Origin: Tipula vernalis
Taxonomy: Eukaryota; Arthropoda; Insecta; Diptera; Tipulidae
Length of the DNA: 64,000 nt
Assembly: GCA_958295665.1 (NCBI GenBank)
Contig: OY282559.1
Span: 264,840,057-264,904,056 of the forward strand
Direction: 5' to 3'
Shown: positions 45,885-57,296 of the stretch, piece after piece
Layout of the letters: each line of letters starts with the position of its first letter
Numbering within the stretch: the stretch's first letter is position 1
Translations under genes and position numbers: made by a program
Notes under the pieces: model-generated
Told to the model about the DNA's origin: nothing
What the model saw: the letters and a program-made list of their open reading frames with translations, nothing else
Databases searched by the model: none

Positions 45885-46740
45885 GGCATTAGATTGGTAT
45901 TTGCATGGCTGTGTGCATTTTGTAGCCCGTTCGCCAAATCTGTTATGATACCAGCAAAAATCCTCATTCAAATTCTGCTGTCTTCTGCCACGGCTATGTG
46001 AACGTCAACGAAACGATCGATTTGACCGTGTTGGTGAACGACCGTGAGATGACGCGTTCATGGATTTTAACATATTTTTAATCTCAGAAATTTCGTTCTT
46101 TAAACTGTCAATTTCATAATTTGATGCATAAGGCACATTGTTCGACCTAATTGGGCTTGCTTGTAGATCTTGGCTTAAGATTACCAACTACCGAAGATAC
46201 TGATGGGCTGGACAATTCCCAAATTTTATCTGCCCTAGCGACTAAAGATTGGATATCAAGGCAATCAAGGCCAGCCAAAATTGTGGAGATGTCTCTGGGC
46301 AGTCGGCTGAGCCATATTTATTTAAGGAGATCCTTTGTGTACATTTGTGAGTTACCGGCATTTGTCTCCATTTGACGGTAAAATTCAGATGGTTTCTTAT
46401 CGCCGATATCATCTTTCGACAAAATTTGCTCCAATTTACGCCTGTCAGAAAGTTCGTATCTAGAAATGAGCGCATTTTTTAATGCGGCATATTCTGTACC
46501 TTTGCGAGGATCTTTTACGATATCAACAACCATAGAAACTGTGTCTAAAGTAAGTGCGCTGAGAACATAATCAAATTTTGTCGCCTCGGCTGTAATAGCA
46601 CGGGTTCTAAACTGTGCTTCCGCCCTGGCGAACTAAGCAACACAATTGGTTTCCCACAACTCCGGCAATTTCACTGCTACCGTGTTGACTGAGCCAGGTG
46701 TGTGTTCACGACCGGCCTTATCCAAATTTTCAGTACTCAT
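45885..46740 (-). pseudogene. gag of the minus-strand gypsy element
   Basis: The start is ATG 46740 (MSTENLDKAGREHTPGS). KLPELWETNCVA is followed by a stop at 46633-46635, where relatives have Trp, then FARAEAQFRTRAITAEATKF and YALSALTLDT-like text, then KKPSEFYRQMETNAG and WLSRLPRDISTILAGLD. The C-terminus has a Cys-His motif (CWYHNRFGERATKCTQPC, about 45955-45900). Several shifts follow 46140. A 5' leader of about 110 bp separates the start from the LINE insertion. Confidence 0.78.
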
Positions 46741-46850
46741 TTCGAAGCTAAAACTAATTTTACGTAATACAAAAACAAAAAAATTTCGTGGACCTCCCGG
46801 GAGGCCGAAGCCAAATTCAAAATTGCACACACAAAAAACAAACAAAAAAT

Positions 46851-46875
46851 AAGATAAGATAAGATAAGATAAGAT
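46851..46875 (-). repeat. (AAGAT)5 tail of the OTU LINE
   Basis: Five perfect 5-bp units directly abut the left target duplication; on the coding strand the tail reads ATCTT repeats. Confidence 0.95.
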
Positions 46876-48059
46876 TTGTACAACGCAGGGCAGCTATTAA
46901 GCTGGTTACCTATAACATACTTCATGCTAAGTATGCCCATGTCAAATGATCACAGATTTATTCGAGCAACGCAGCAACTGAGTTACTTGAGCACATGCAA
47001 CTACTGCTGCTTCATTCGATTATCACCTAATTATTCGACGAAATCTGTTACATAAGACACGATTCGGTGTCCGAACTGACTAGGAATCCTGAACCTGCGA
47101 GGGTCTCTAATACTACTAGATAAGGATTTATTAAATGTTTTAACTTATAGAAGAACCTACTTGAGCGAACTGTCGAATATCCACATTACAGCTCGGTGTT
47201 TTGTTCTCACAAGTGCACCATAACCCTTTAAAAGACCCTTGTTAGTAAAGAATTATTATAGTATTAAAGTTAGTTGGTTAGTTGGGACACTTCTATTGTC
47301 AATCTTCCTTCCACTCACCATAAAGATGAGGAGAGTACTTCGCCCAAATAATTGCTTATGATTATTTGTTACATCCTTCTTCTGGTTTTCGCCTTTAGAA
47401 TCAATGAAATCCACGAACATTCTTATGACCCCGAACACTTACCCCATGATCATCTTCCTTAAACCCTGTTTCACTTACATGTCAAGTTTTGTTCTAATTT
47501 TGAGAAAATCATAATCCATTCTACTATATTTTTAAATTTTATTCGTTAACATAAAGATTGCAAGTAATAATACTTACTTTCTTTGCGTCTGTAGCCGGCT
47601 TCGCTTTACTTACTCAGATTTCTCTAATCCATTGATATTTATTTAGTTATAAAATTGGCTCCCAAAATCTAATCGCGAGAAATTTACGTAATCAAGGCTT
47701 ATCAGTGGATTAGGACCAAGGAAAACTACAGAAAACCTTGATCAAGAAAGTATTACAATATTAAGTACTACCTATAACGTTATAAACTAATTTAGATTAA
47801 AAATAATTAATTCTTCAATAATGCAAAGATTTGCATTTAAATCCTCCTCCAATTCATCCCTTGGTTCGGATCTGCAATCTATTTCAACAATGTCAGAAAC
47901 ATCTACTCAGGTCATCCTCTCCATAATCCTAATAAATAAAATCTACCAAAATTTAAATTTTCATTAATTCACTCATAAATAGATTAAAATAAAATAATAA
48001 TTTATATTAAACAAAATAAGAATAATAATATAAAATTCATCAATATGATAATAATCCAT
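46876..48059 (-). other. 3' untranslated region of the OTU LINE
   Basis: About 1.2 kb between the stop codon and the repeat tail with no supported frame. It holds the usual position of the RNA structure that LINE RT recognises, but I see no obvious strong hairpin. Confidence 0.6.
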
Positions 48060-51000
48060 TCAGTTTTGGCTGCTCCGATGATCTCGGTTAACATCTAAAA
48101 CCCCGTCATTCTCACTTGACCAATCCAGACTCGATGAATCCCCTGAAGATGCATCTATCAAATCGTAAATCATTTCCGCTTTTTCTTTTAGCTTCTTTTT
48201 GTCTCTTGCGAGCAATTGCCATTCTTCATCAGATACGTTATATTTACTAAAGTCTCTTCTTAGCGATGCATTCCATGTGAAGCATGGACGTCCAATTTTC
48301 TTATTATCATGTGTATACCTTATCACCGAATTTAACATTTGGCCTCTGTTTCTTCTTAAGACATGACCCCAATAGCAAATGCGATAAACTGTTACCCTCT
48401 TTGTAATTATTCTTCCTGATAGTGCCTCTCTTACACTTTTTCTGGACGGTCTGACGGATGAAAATTTTAACATTTCTGAAAGAATTCTTCTTTCATAACG
48501 TTTAAGCTTTAATCTATTAGCTTTTGTTAATGTTGCTGCTTTTAAACCGTACGTTAATAGTGGAGCTATGATGGCTTTATACATTTTTATGGCAGTCTCC
48601 GAAGGTATTTTATTTTTTCTAATAAATAACGATAAACTTTTGCTCACTCCTAATGCCTTACCACATCTCACTTTCACCGTCTCCTTTCTACTAAGACCGC
48701 TCGTAATATGCGTACCCAAATATTTTATAGTTTTTTTTACCTTGATCCACTTTCCTCCTATATTCAATTCTCGAACATCCTGATAATCTTCTAAGGGAGA
48801 TCTTATAAGAATCTCCGATTTACTATCGTTTATTGTAAGACCTACCGATTCCAATAACGACACGATCTCCTCTACAATATTTGACAGTTGTGACATATTA
48901 GTGTGCAATATTGTTATGTCATCAGCATAGGCTAGTAACAACGGCAACAGAATGTCCTCATACTGGTTCAATTTAACATATGGTAGCAGTTCTGATAACG
49001 TTTGTAACACATTATCCAGAACGATATTAAACAGGTGGGGTGACAGTGGACAACCTTGTTTCATTCCAATATTTTTATCTATCATTTGCGTTCTTTGCTG
49101 GTACCACATTACAGATGTTTTCTCCCAAAGACATGTTTTTACAATCCTGTTGATTAAGTGGTGCGGTATATTTCCAAATTTAAGCATACTGGTGACAGAT
49201 GCCAAATCAACGCTATCAAAAGCCCGACTTATGTCCAAAGACAATACGAAAAGCGTTCTTCCATGTCGCCATTCCTCTTCCATCACTCTTCTTACCACAA
49301 ACATGTGATCGTCTGTTGATCTATTTTTTAGGAAAGCCGCTTGATATGAACCCAATGTTACCGAGTATTTTAATATTCTATTAAGCAATATCTTGGCATA
49401 AATTCTGTATCGGTGATTGTGATTCTTTTGAAATCAGATAATGTTCTTGGGTTAGGAATCTTCTTCAGTGGTATTTGAACTGTTTCCATCCACTCATCTG
49501 GATTAGAGTTAGTGAGCCAGATTAACTGTAAGGCCCTTACTAACAGATTCCACCCTTCCTCAGGCAAAGAGATTATTAGTTGTAAAGGTATCTGGTCTAA
49601 CCCAGCTGCCGTTCCTGCCTTCATTCCCTTTACAATATCCAAGATTTCCTCTGCACTTGGCGGCTCCTCCATCGGCCAATAGTCATTTTCTTTTATTAGT
49701 GGTACTTGGGTACCTCGAGAGTTTTGTAACTCTCGTTCCCACTGCGCTATAGAAATAAAACCGGACGAATTCTGGCTGCTGTCTCGTTTGAATTGTTTCA
49801 GAAAATGAAATGTTCTTTTAATTCTTTCCTGGGGTTTATATTGACCGATCTCTGTAAAAAATTGTTGACACTGTTCCAATCTTGCTCTAATATATTGCTG
49901 GTTAAGAGTTTGTCTTTTTTGAACCACCACACTTCTGTCTATTTTATTTCTTCTCATCAAATAAGTGGCATGTCGAAGGTTTGCTAAACATTTTCTTCTT
50001 CTCGGAGTAAGTGTAAGTGGTTTTTTTAAGTGACAATTTGCAGCAGTGCGCATAGCGTTAACTAATAATCGCCAGAGTGCTTCAGATGGTAACCCTTTTG
50101 TATCAACTTGAGATATCTCAAATTTCACCACTTCTTGGTACTTGTCTAGGTATACTTTGTCTTTAAGTTGTTCTAAGGACCATTGTTTTGCCGACGTATT
50201 TGCTGCTAGTTCATGTGTATTGCCCATTCTATCCGTTATCTCCTCTTGCCTTAAAGTCATTCCTTTCCTCACATCTTTCCAAACTGAACATAAGATTAGT
50301 TTATGATCTGATAGTGGCGACCATTTCCCACGTAATTTTCCAATTTTTAAAGAAGATCTCGTTTTCATTAGGATGTGATCTAATTGTGATGTAGTGTGCT
50401 TGTTATGCCATGTCACCAGACAAGATCTTCTGCCCCAAGAAGTGCAATTCATCAAAAAATGCTGATTTATAAAATCAAACATTAATTGTCCAATTTGGTT
50501 AGACTCTGCATGATACAAATTTGGCCCGAGTAGTTTGTGTTCATCTAAGCTCAATTGATCCTTTCCAATATGTGCATTGAAGTCCCCCACAATCAACAAC
50601 TCCTTGTTTCTCGACATTTTAATAAGTAAATTGGAAAGCTTTGTGAAATATGAATGGGCCCTTTTTGCATTTAGTCCTGGTGGAATATGAACGCATATTA
50701 CAATGAATTGCTTACTCTCGTTAAGGCATATCGTTGCATAACACATACGCTCCGATATTCCAAAAAATCTTATAATTCGTATGTTGCTGTTCCGTCTAAC
50801 TAATAATGCAACCCCATTTCTGTTTGATATTCTTCTACTTGTAGTGGTTATTTCTTTCCTATTTCCACTCAAAAACCATCTATAATTGGTGCTTAAAAAT
50901 TCAGAAGCTACTATATTTGTTTCTTGTATAGCCACAATATCTAACTCATTCTCAATCCACAATCTGTCTAATTCTTCTCTTTTTTTAAGGTTTGCACAGC

Positions 51001-51637
51001 CTCTAACATTCATTGTGCCCAATCTAATCTTCTTGGGGATGTTATTTAATGTGACACTTTCGTTTAGCGAAGGGAAATTTAACTCGTCCATAAGTCTAAA
51101 ATTGCTTGAATCTGTGTACACGTTCCTGTATTTGTCAATGATTGGTAAAGTTTGTAATGGCATTTCTCCAATATTTTTTAATGAATTTATTACTGTACTA
51201 TAGTGATTATTACTATAGTATAGTCTTAATATCCAATTATTGTCGTCCCCAAATATGATCGGCATATTATAATCCTGAAATATTTCAATTCTTACCTGAT
51301 ACTTTTCCGATACAACCAATAAAGTTTCCTCTCCTAACCAAACTCCATCTTCAGCAATGTGCGCTATGTAAGCCAGAATCATTTCGTCCTCCGTTCCCTG
51401 AATACTTAGCACTTCTTGCGCCGACGAAAGTAAACTGAGATTATACCTCGGCGTACCGCGGTTCTCATATAGATAATCGATTACTTCCATCCGCATTATT
51501 TTTGACATATGAGCACATTCTTTTGAAAAGAGATTGACTCCATAAAGCTGGTTTGCAATTGCCGTTAACAAGCAATTTCCATTTCCTGGAATTTCAATTA
51601 TTCTAAGATCCACCTGTTGCTCCATGCCGTCTTGCAT
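48060..51637 (-). pseudogene. LINE polyprotein: OTU protease-like, APE endonuclease, RT
   Basis: From ATG 51637 the first segment has 755 codons. Residues 12-150 resemble an OTU cysteine protease: IPGNGNCLLTAIANQLYG (Cys22), DGVWLGEETLLVVS and NNHYSTVI (His145). Residues 205-450 are an APE endonuclease with Asn210 (LGTMNVRG), Glu239 (IQET), Asp352/Asn354 (GDFNAH) and Asp444-His445 (LSDHKLIL). RT begins near 655 (MKAGTAAGLDQIPLQLI). A frameshift at about 49390-49420 leads to the second segment (49388-48060), with SLDISRAFDSVD, GMKQGCPLSPHLFN, LLAYADDITIL and a C-terminal YRICYWGHVLRR and GRPCFTWNASLRRDF. RT most resembles RTE-like groups; the clade is uncertain. Apart from the shift the gene looks complete. 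Confidence 0.88.
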
Positions 51638-52068
51638 TGGAAAACTAACTTACTTCTAGGTAAAAGTAAATTCGAAATTAGTGAAATTACACAACCTTAT
51701 TGGAACCACTAATAATTGTTTTAATAATGTTAATTGAATAACTAACACTCCAGGGATAGTTTTGCATGCAGTATTGGCTTTTCAGTACCCAATTTAATTT
51801 ATTCGTTTTATATTTTATACGATTGTATTTAAAATATATATAAAACCACACACCTTCTTTCTTTAGTTTATCAAATAATAAATTCAATAAATTTATTGTT
51901 AAATAACCACCAACACTAAATTTTAATTATGCAATCACACAAAAAACAAACAAAAAATATATATAAATGTTTAACACAACACTAAAATCGCTTGAATTCC
52001 CGGAAAAATTAATATAATTGCAAATATGTATTCTGAAAATTATTTTACAATAAATAAAAAAAATTGAA

Positions 52069-52565
52069 GTGTGGCCAACAGACGACCCTCTTTTACGAAC
52101 AGAGAATTTTGAGAAATTTTATTTTTTTCTTAATTTTTTTTTTTAATTTTTAAATTTTTTAATTTATTTTTTAAATTTTTATTTTTATTTGTTTTTAATT
52201 TTTGGAAACATTTTGTATCAAATATTTTTTTGTAAACCTTATACTTTTTAAGATATTTGCAAAATAAATTTTCTGGACCAAGGGAGTGGCCACTTCCGGT
52301 TAGCCGATTTGGAGTAAAATTCACTGGAACCTCCAAATTTATCAAAAAAGCTTAAATCTGAAGTTTCAGTTCGATTGGTTAAACCATCTGGGTTGTAGAG
52401 AGGACACAGACAGACTGACAGACTGACAGACAGACAGACAGACACCATTTCGAAACCCACTTTTTCGGACTCAGGCGACCTCAAAACAAATAAATCTCTA
52501 AAAATCTCAAGGTCCAAAATTTTCATGATTACTATACTTTATTTTACTAGAGTAAAAGAAAGTAA
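52069..52565. repeat. GTCY-rich dispersed repeat, copy A (Helentron-associated-like)
   Basis: The 497-bp copy matches 53332-53799 from GTGTGGCCAACA to the hairpin ACTTTATTTTACTAGAGTAA and AAGAAAGTAA. It contains a CAGACAGACTGACAGAC run near 52406-52445. A central (GTCY)n run and a terminal hairpin are seen in Helentron-associated (DINE-1-like) elements; this assignment is inference. No coding frame. Confidence 0.6.
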
Positions 52566-52734
52566 AACTAATTATATGTACGACCAATTAGGATGGAACT
52601 TGACTATTTCTTAGCTGGTTTTAGTGAAATTTGAGATACATGATTGAAACGGGATTCTTAAATGATTTTTGAATAAAATTTTGGAATATTGCAAAAAAAA
52701 AAAAAAAATAAATAAATAAAATGTGACATGTGCA

Positions 52735-53095
52735 AATTTCGCACATGTCAAATTTCATCATAATCGGTTAAGGAATAGCCAAGTTCCATCCTAGTTGGCC
52801 ATATTTCAGAACTTTCTCCCATTTCCATCACCCACATCAAATTTCATCGCAATCGGTTAAGAAATAGCCAAGCTCCGTCCTCATCGGCCATATTCCAGAA
52901 CTTTATCTAAAAATCATTTTAGAATCACATTTCCAACGCACTGGTCAAATTTCATAATAATCAATTAAGGAATAGTCAAGTTCCATCATACTTGGCCATT
53001 TTCCATAACTTCGTCTAAAAATCATTTGAAAATTTCATTTTGATTGGAAATGCTGGATTTCATCAAAATCGGATAAGATATAGGATCCCAATAAA
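52735..53095. repeat. About 100-bp tandem units shared with the foldback-like element
   Basis: Three to four degenerate units contain CATCATAATCGGTTAAGGAA, TAGCCAAGTTCCATCC, GGCCATATTCCAGAAC and ATCATTTTAGAATC, the same modules as in the loop at 6780-7187. Confidence 0.75.
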
Positions 53096-53120
53096 ATTTA
53101 AACAAAAAAAAAAAACAAAT

Positions 53121-53198
53121 CTTCAGTTTAACGGACACCTCACTACAACGGACAACTATTTTGGTCCCTAAGATTTTCGTTGTACTGAGGTTTCCCTG
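53121..53198. repeat. Small inverted repeat with pogo/Tigger-like ends
   Basis: CCTCACTACAACGGA and, inverted, CCTCAGTACAACGAA face each other, and the right tip CAGGGAAACCTC abuts TA. Such ends are known from pogo/Tigger elements. Too short to be sure. Confidence 0.4.
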
Positions 53199-53331
53199 TA
53201 TATAGATTTCTCAACTGCTCACTAAACCCTAATTCAACACAAACGTAACCGCAACTCAACCATAATTCAACTCGCAAACAAAACGCGATCCTACCCTCAA
53301 CTCATCCACAAACTAATATAAAAAAATGGAG

Positions 53332-53799
53332 GTGTGGCCAACACACGACCCTCTTTTACGAACAGAGAATTTTGAGAAATTTTATTTTTTTCTTAATTTT
53401 TTTTTTTAATTTTTTATTTTTTATTTTTATTTGTTTTTAATTTTTGGAAACATTTTGTATTTAGTAATTTTTTGTAAACCTTACACTTTTTAAGATATTT
53501 GCATAATAAATTTTCTGGACCAAGGGAGTGGCCACTTCCGGTTAGCCGATTTGGAGTAAAATTCACTGGGACCTCCCAATTTATCAAAAAAGCTTAAATC
53601 TGAAGTTTCAGTTCGATTGGTTAAACCATTTGGGCTGTAGAGAGGACACAGACAGACTGACAGACTGACAGACAGACACCATTTCGAAACCCACTTTTTC
53701 GGACTCAGGGGACCTCAAAACAAATAAATCTCTAAAAATCTCAAGGTCCAAAATTTTCATGATTACTATACTTTATTTTACTAGAGTAAAAGAAAGTAA
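53332..53799. repeat. GTCY-rich dispersed repeat, copy B
   Basis: Direct-orientation copy of 52069-52565 with over 90% identity by eye; the GACAGACTGACAGACTGACA run is shorter. The two copies flank the 100-bp units, so all three could be one composite element. Confidence 0.6.
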
Positions 53800-54181
53800 T
53801 ATTAAATGAAATGAAAATAATATATGTAGTAATGATATGTACTCGTAGTTCTCGTTGCAATGTGAATAACAAATCCTTGCATACACAGGTTACCTTTGTT
53901 GAACTTCAATAAAAAAAATTTTCGAATCCTCGTTCGCGTTTTTTATTTTTTTTTTATTTCCTTTGTTGTTGCCGGATATATGCTTTACGGTTGCTTTAAA
54001 TTCGAATCCTATTTTTGTGTATAATATCTGCTTACGTCGTTCCGAATTTCCACGGTTGATTACCGTTGCTTTGGGGTTGTGAACTACAATACAATAAACT
54101 GCTGTTATCTATGTCCGGCCAAATTTTAATCAGGCGTTCCGCCTTTTTTTGGTCCGGCTGGATCACGTCGGTTTCACCACT

Positions 54182-54566
54182 TATCGAGTCGCCTTTGATA
54201 TGAGGATAAATGCTCGATTTTATTGTGAATCACACAACCAAAATTAAAACCATTTGGTTGGGTTATTAATTTATATTTTACTCTCCAATGAGTAGTTATT
54301 TTATTTATATATAAGTAGCACAATTAACATATGCATCAATTAAATTTTACGTTACTTTTTAAGTTTTATTAATTTTACAATACACACAATGTAATACGAA
54401 AAACAGCAAACGGCAGTTCACACAATAATCATTTTTCTTTCTCCTTTGTTCCTTTTTGTTGGTGACGATGAATACTTATCGTTTCATTTTCTTTTTTTTT
54501 TGTTTTTTTGTTTTTTTGGAGTTCATAAACTACAATGCTATTTTACTCCTGATACCGGGCGCTACA
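54182..54566 (-). repeat. 5' LTR of the minus-strand gypsy element
   Basis: On the minus strand it begins TGTAGCGCCCGGTATCAG and ends AGGCGACTCGATA. Identity to the other LTR is high outside two indels. Confidence 0.85.
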
Positions 54567-57003
54567 GTCCTATAATGGAGCCCTTGTTAGTTACAAGTCC
54601 AACCATGATAAAAATTGCCCCACTTCCATTACTTGACTCATCCAATTCGTCAACATTTATTAATGAATTCATCGACTGATTATTGGTTTGTCGTAAACAC
54701 CGATGTAAAGTTTTTGAATTAGCTTTGTCCGTTGCGGTATATTCGAAAAAAATCTATCTTCTAATTGTTGTTTTTTTTAATAATTTTCAAATTTTGAACT
54801 TTGATCTCTCATATTTTATCCAATGGCATTTACGACAGCCAAAAATCGATCGACAAATCAGTCTGACATCGGTCTAATTTTTAAACATTTTTGTACTGGT
54901 TTCCGATTGCGGTCCATTTCCACTATATAGTCCAGGCGTCAAAACGTACAAAGGAGTCGAAAGTTGGGCGCTGTTTTACATTATATTACGTAGCTAAAAC
55001 GTAGACATTAATTTTCGAAAGCCATCAAGTTGGCCCATTTTGAAATATATTTAGAAAAATGCAGAAAAATGCTCAAAACCGTTTGTTCAGCATGAAAGTC
55101 GGTGAACTCTGACATTACCACACAGTTTTAATAGTTCTTTTAAGAAAAATGTCTGTATATTCAAGAAAATAAGGTTTGTATAATCGTATCAAGATATAAT
55201 TAAACAAATTTAAAACAAAAACATAGAATTTTATCAAATTTTCATAAAAATTAAATTAATTTTCTTTACACTAAATGAATTTTTAATTAAGAAAGTTCAT
55301 ACTCCTTTATTTCATTTTCTCATATACATAAATGTACGTATATCGCCCAAAAAATGTTTTAGTGTTTGCTCCAAAATCGCTTAACATAAAATACGAGTTG
55401 GGCGGAAAATTTGTATAATTTTCATAAAATTAAGTATTTTAACGCAATTAAGATAACGATTAAAGTTTAGAGGTTATGAAACTATGCGGTATAACATGCG
55501 AAAATATTGCAACAATTAGCAAATTTACCACACTACTATACACACAATGTACACAAACTAAATCAAATATGGTTACATAATTTATTTAGAGCGAGGATAA
55601 GCACACAAATATTCATATATGTACACGCACACAAACAAAACAAAAACTGGTAAATTTTCATTTTTCCGGATGAACAATTTCTGTTTACAGTTAATTTTGG
55701 ATTGTAACTAAACTATACGAGTAGCAGCATAATAAAATGTTGTACATTTGCAGTATGCCAACAGAAATGAATCAGATAGAATCAGAGGCAAACTTTTTTT
55801 TTCTTTTCATTGCCTACAACTGAGCACACAGTTATAGGTTTATTGAGATAAACAGAAGACAAATCGTGCAAATCACTAAATGTAATCAAAAAAATTAGTC
55901 ACTAACCGTTTTGTGTGGTTTACGCGTTTATCACACTACAAATCGTCCATACTTAAAATAAATTCGTCTCGGTGTTTTTGTTGGGATATATTCATTGATA
56001 CCTTTTACGATAACACGATTCGGAGATAACGAATTTTCAGAAAGTAAACAAAAAGCTGTAATAATTTAATAAATATTTAATTGAATTGTATACATAAAAT
56101 ATTTTTGGATTTAGTTCGATAAAATATAATATCTGATGATGATGATGATGATGATGACGATGATGGCCGCGTAATATTGGAATGAATGAAAATTGATTTA
56201 TAATGGAATGGTAAAAGCTTTAAATCTTAAACAACATGGGGATGTAAAAATGTTTTGATTTACTGTTCAATAATCTTCAGTGTTCATTGAACTGTACATG
56301 CACAAGGCTATCTCGTATATTATATACGATCTAATTATTTTCTTTCAATAATAAAACAATAAATTCTTCAAAATATCGTATTTTTACTATGAATTGATTT
56401 TTTTTTTTTTTTGGACAATAACTTATATTTTGTGCAAAAAATGTCTAGACGGTAGTAGAAAAATATCCATTTAAAAAACAATTCATCCAAAGAATTTACC
56501 TTACTCTGCGAGTATCTATTCATAATGTTATTTGCGGATATACAGAAATAGCTCGTAAAATATAAACTATTCAGATTCTCTGGCTGCCGTTCTAAGTGTA
56601 AATAAATCATTCCTTTCTGTCTGTCGGTTCCTATGGCTTCAACTTTTGACGTCTAGTCTTGTTAAAGTTCTTTCTTTTTTGGCGTTTTATTTTGACATTC
56701 CATTTAATGGGCAACGGCAAAACGTCAAACTAATGGTTAGCAAGACTGTATGACATTTAGGCCCGTAATTTTAAACGAGGATAGTGATAAATCAGCGAAA
56801 TTATCTCCTCGGGTATCCTCGGGTTAATACCTCGATATCGATGGCTAAAACAGTGGATACGGCTATTTTCGAAAATTGGGAAATATAAAACGTCATTTAC
56901 GATCTGTCAAATTACATATAACAAAACTAAATATTTGTAGATAATGAATTGCAAATTTAAATTTAAATAAGTTTTTGAAAATTTAAATTAAAAATGGGAA
57001 ATA
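54567..57003. other. A+T-rich stretch, no gene recognised
   Basis: A 36-codon open piece at 54569-54679 (MEPLLVTSPTMIKIAPLPLL) looks protein-like but is too short to name. A (GAT)n microsatellite lies at 56138-56165. No other feature is supported. Confidence 0.5.
56138..56165. repeat. GAT microsatellite
   Basis: Eight or so GAT units, one changed to GAC. Confidence 0.85.
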
Positions 57004-57296
57004 TACAGCCTTGGCCGAAAATATAAAGCACCCCTATCTATTAGCATTATATATTAATATTATGTCTTTCTAAACAATGGGTGTTAACGAACGAGTCATC
57101 CCACCGAATGCGACCCTTAATTATTGAAAATCACCAATTTTTGTTTTGTTTTAGGTTCTTAACAAGAAGTTGTAGCGTCGTAAAATTTTTTTATTTTAGT
57201 TTTGTATTTGATCGTGTGCAGTCTTCACATAAAGTGTTTTAAATCAAAAAGAATTTTCGTAAGTTTTTTGAGAAAAAAAGTGTGTTTGTGATAATT

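Larger units (their letters stand above)
46851..51935 (-). mobile_element. Full-length LINE with OTU-like domain
   Basis: The 5085-bp body lies between perfect 23-bp direct repeats at 46828-46850 and 51936-51958 (both starting CACACAAAAAACAAAC). Its 3' end on the minus strand is a five-copy 5-bp repeat, (AAGAT)5 on the plus strand at 46851-46875. It has a 298-bp leader, one long coding region (51637-48060) with a single frameshift, and a 3' untranslated region of about 1.2 kb. The tail and long target duplication are as expected for target-primed reverse transcription. Removing it restores the leader of the surrounding gypsy element. Confidence 0.93.
42300..54566 (-). mobile_element. Ty3/gypsy retrotransposon with both LTRs and nested inserts
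   Basis: Matching LTRs lie at 42300-42734 and 54182-54566. Read on the minus strand, the 5' LTR is followed two bases later by a primer-binding-like TGGTGAAACCGACGTGATCC. A purine tract AAGGGAGTG precedes the 3' LTR. Gag, protease, RT, RNase H and integrase lie at 46740-42810. The leader between 46741 and 54181 is expanded by a full-length LINE (46851-51935) and by GTCY-rich repeats (52069-53799). Flanks beyond the LTRs (GATCC, GTCCT) are only a weak duplication candidate. Confidence 0.85.

Noticed and set aside
54446..54679. 77-residue plus-strand frame starting inside the 5' LTR
   Set aside because: Its first half is low-complexity LTR sequence on the wrong strand. Only the last 36 codons look protein-like, and they could not be identified.
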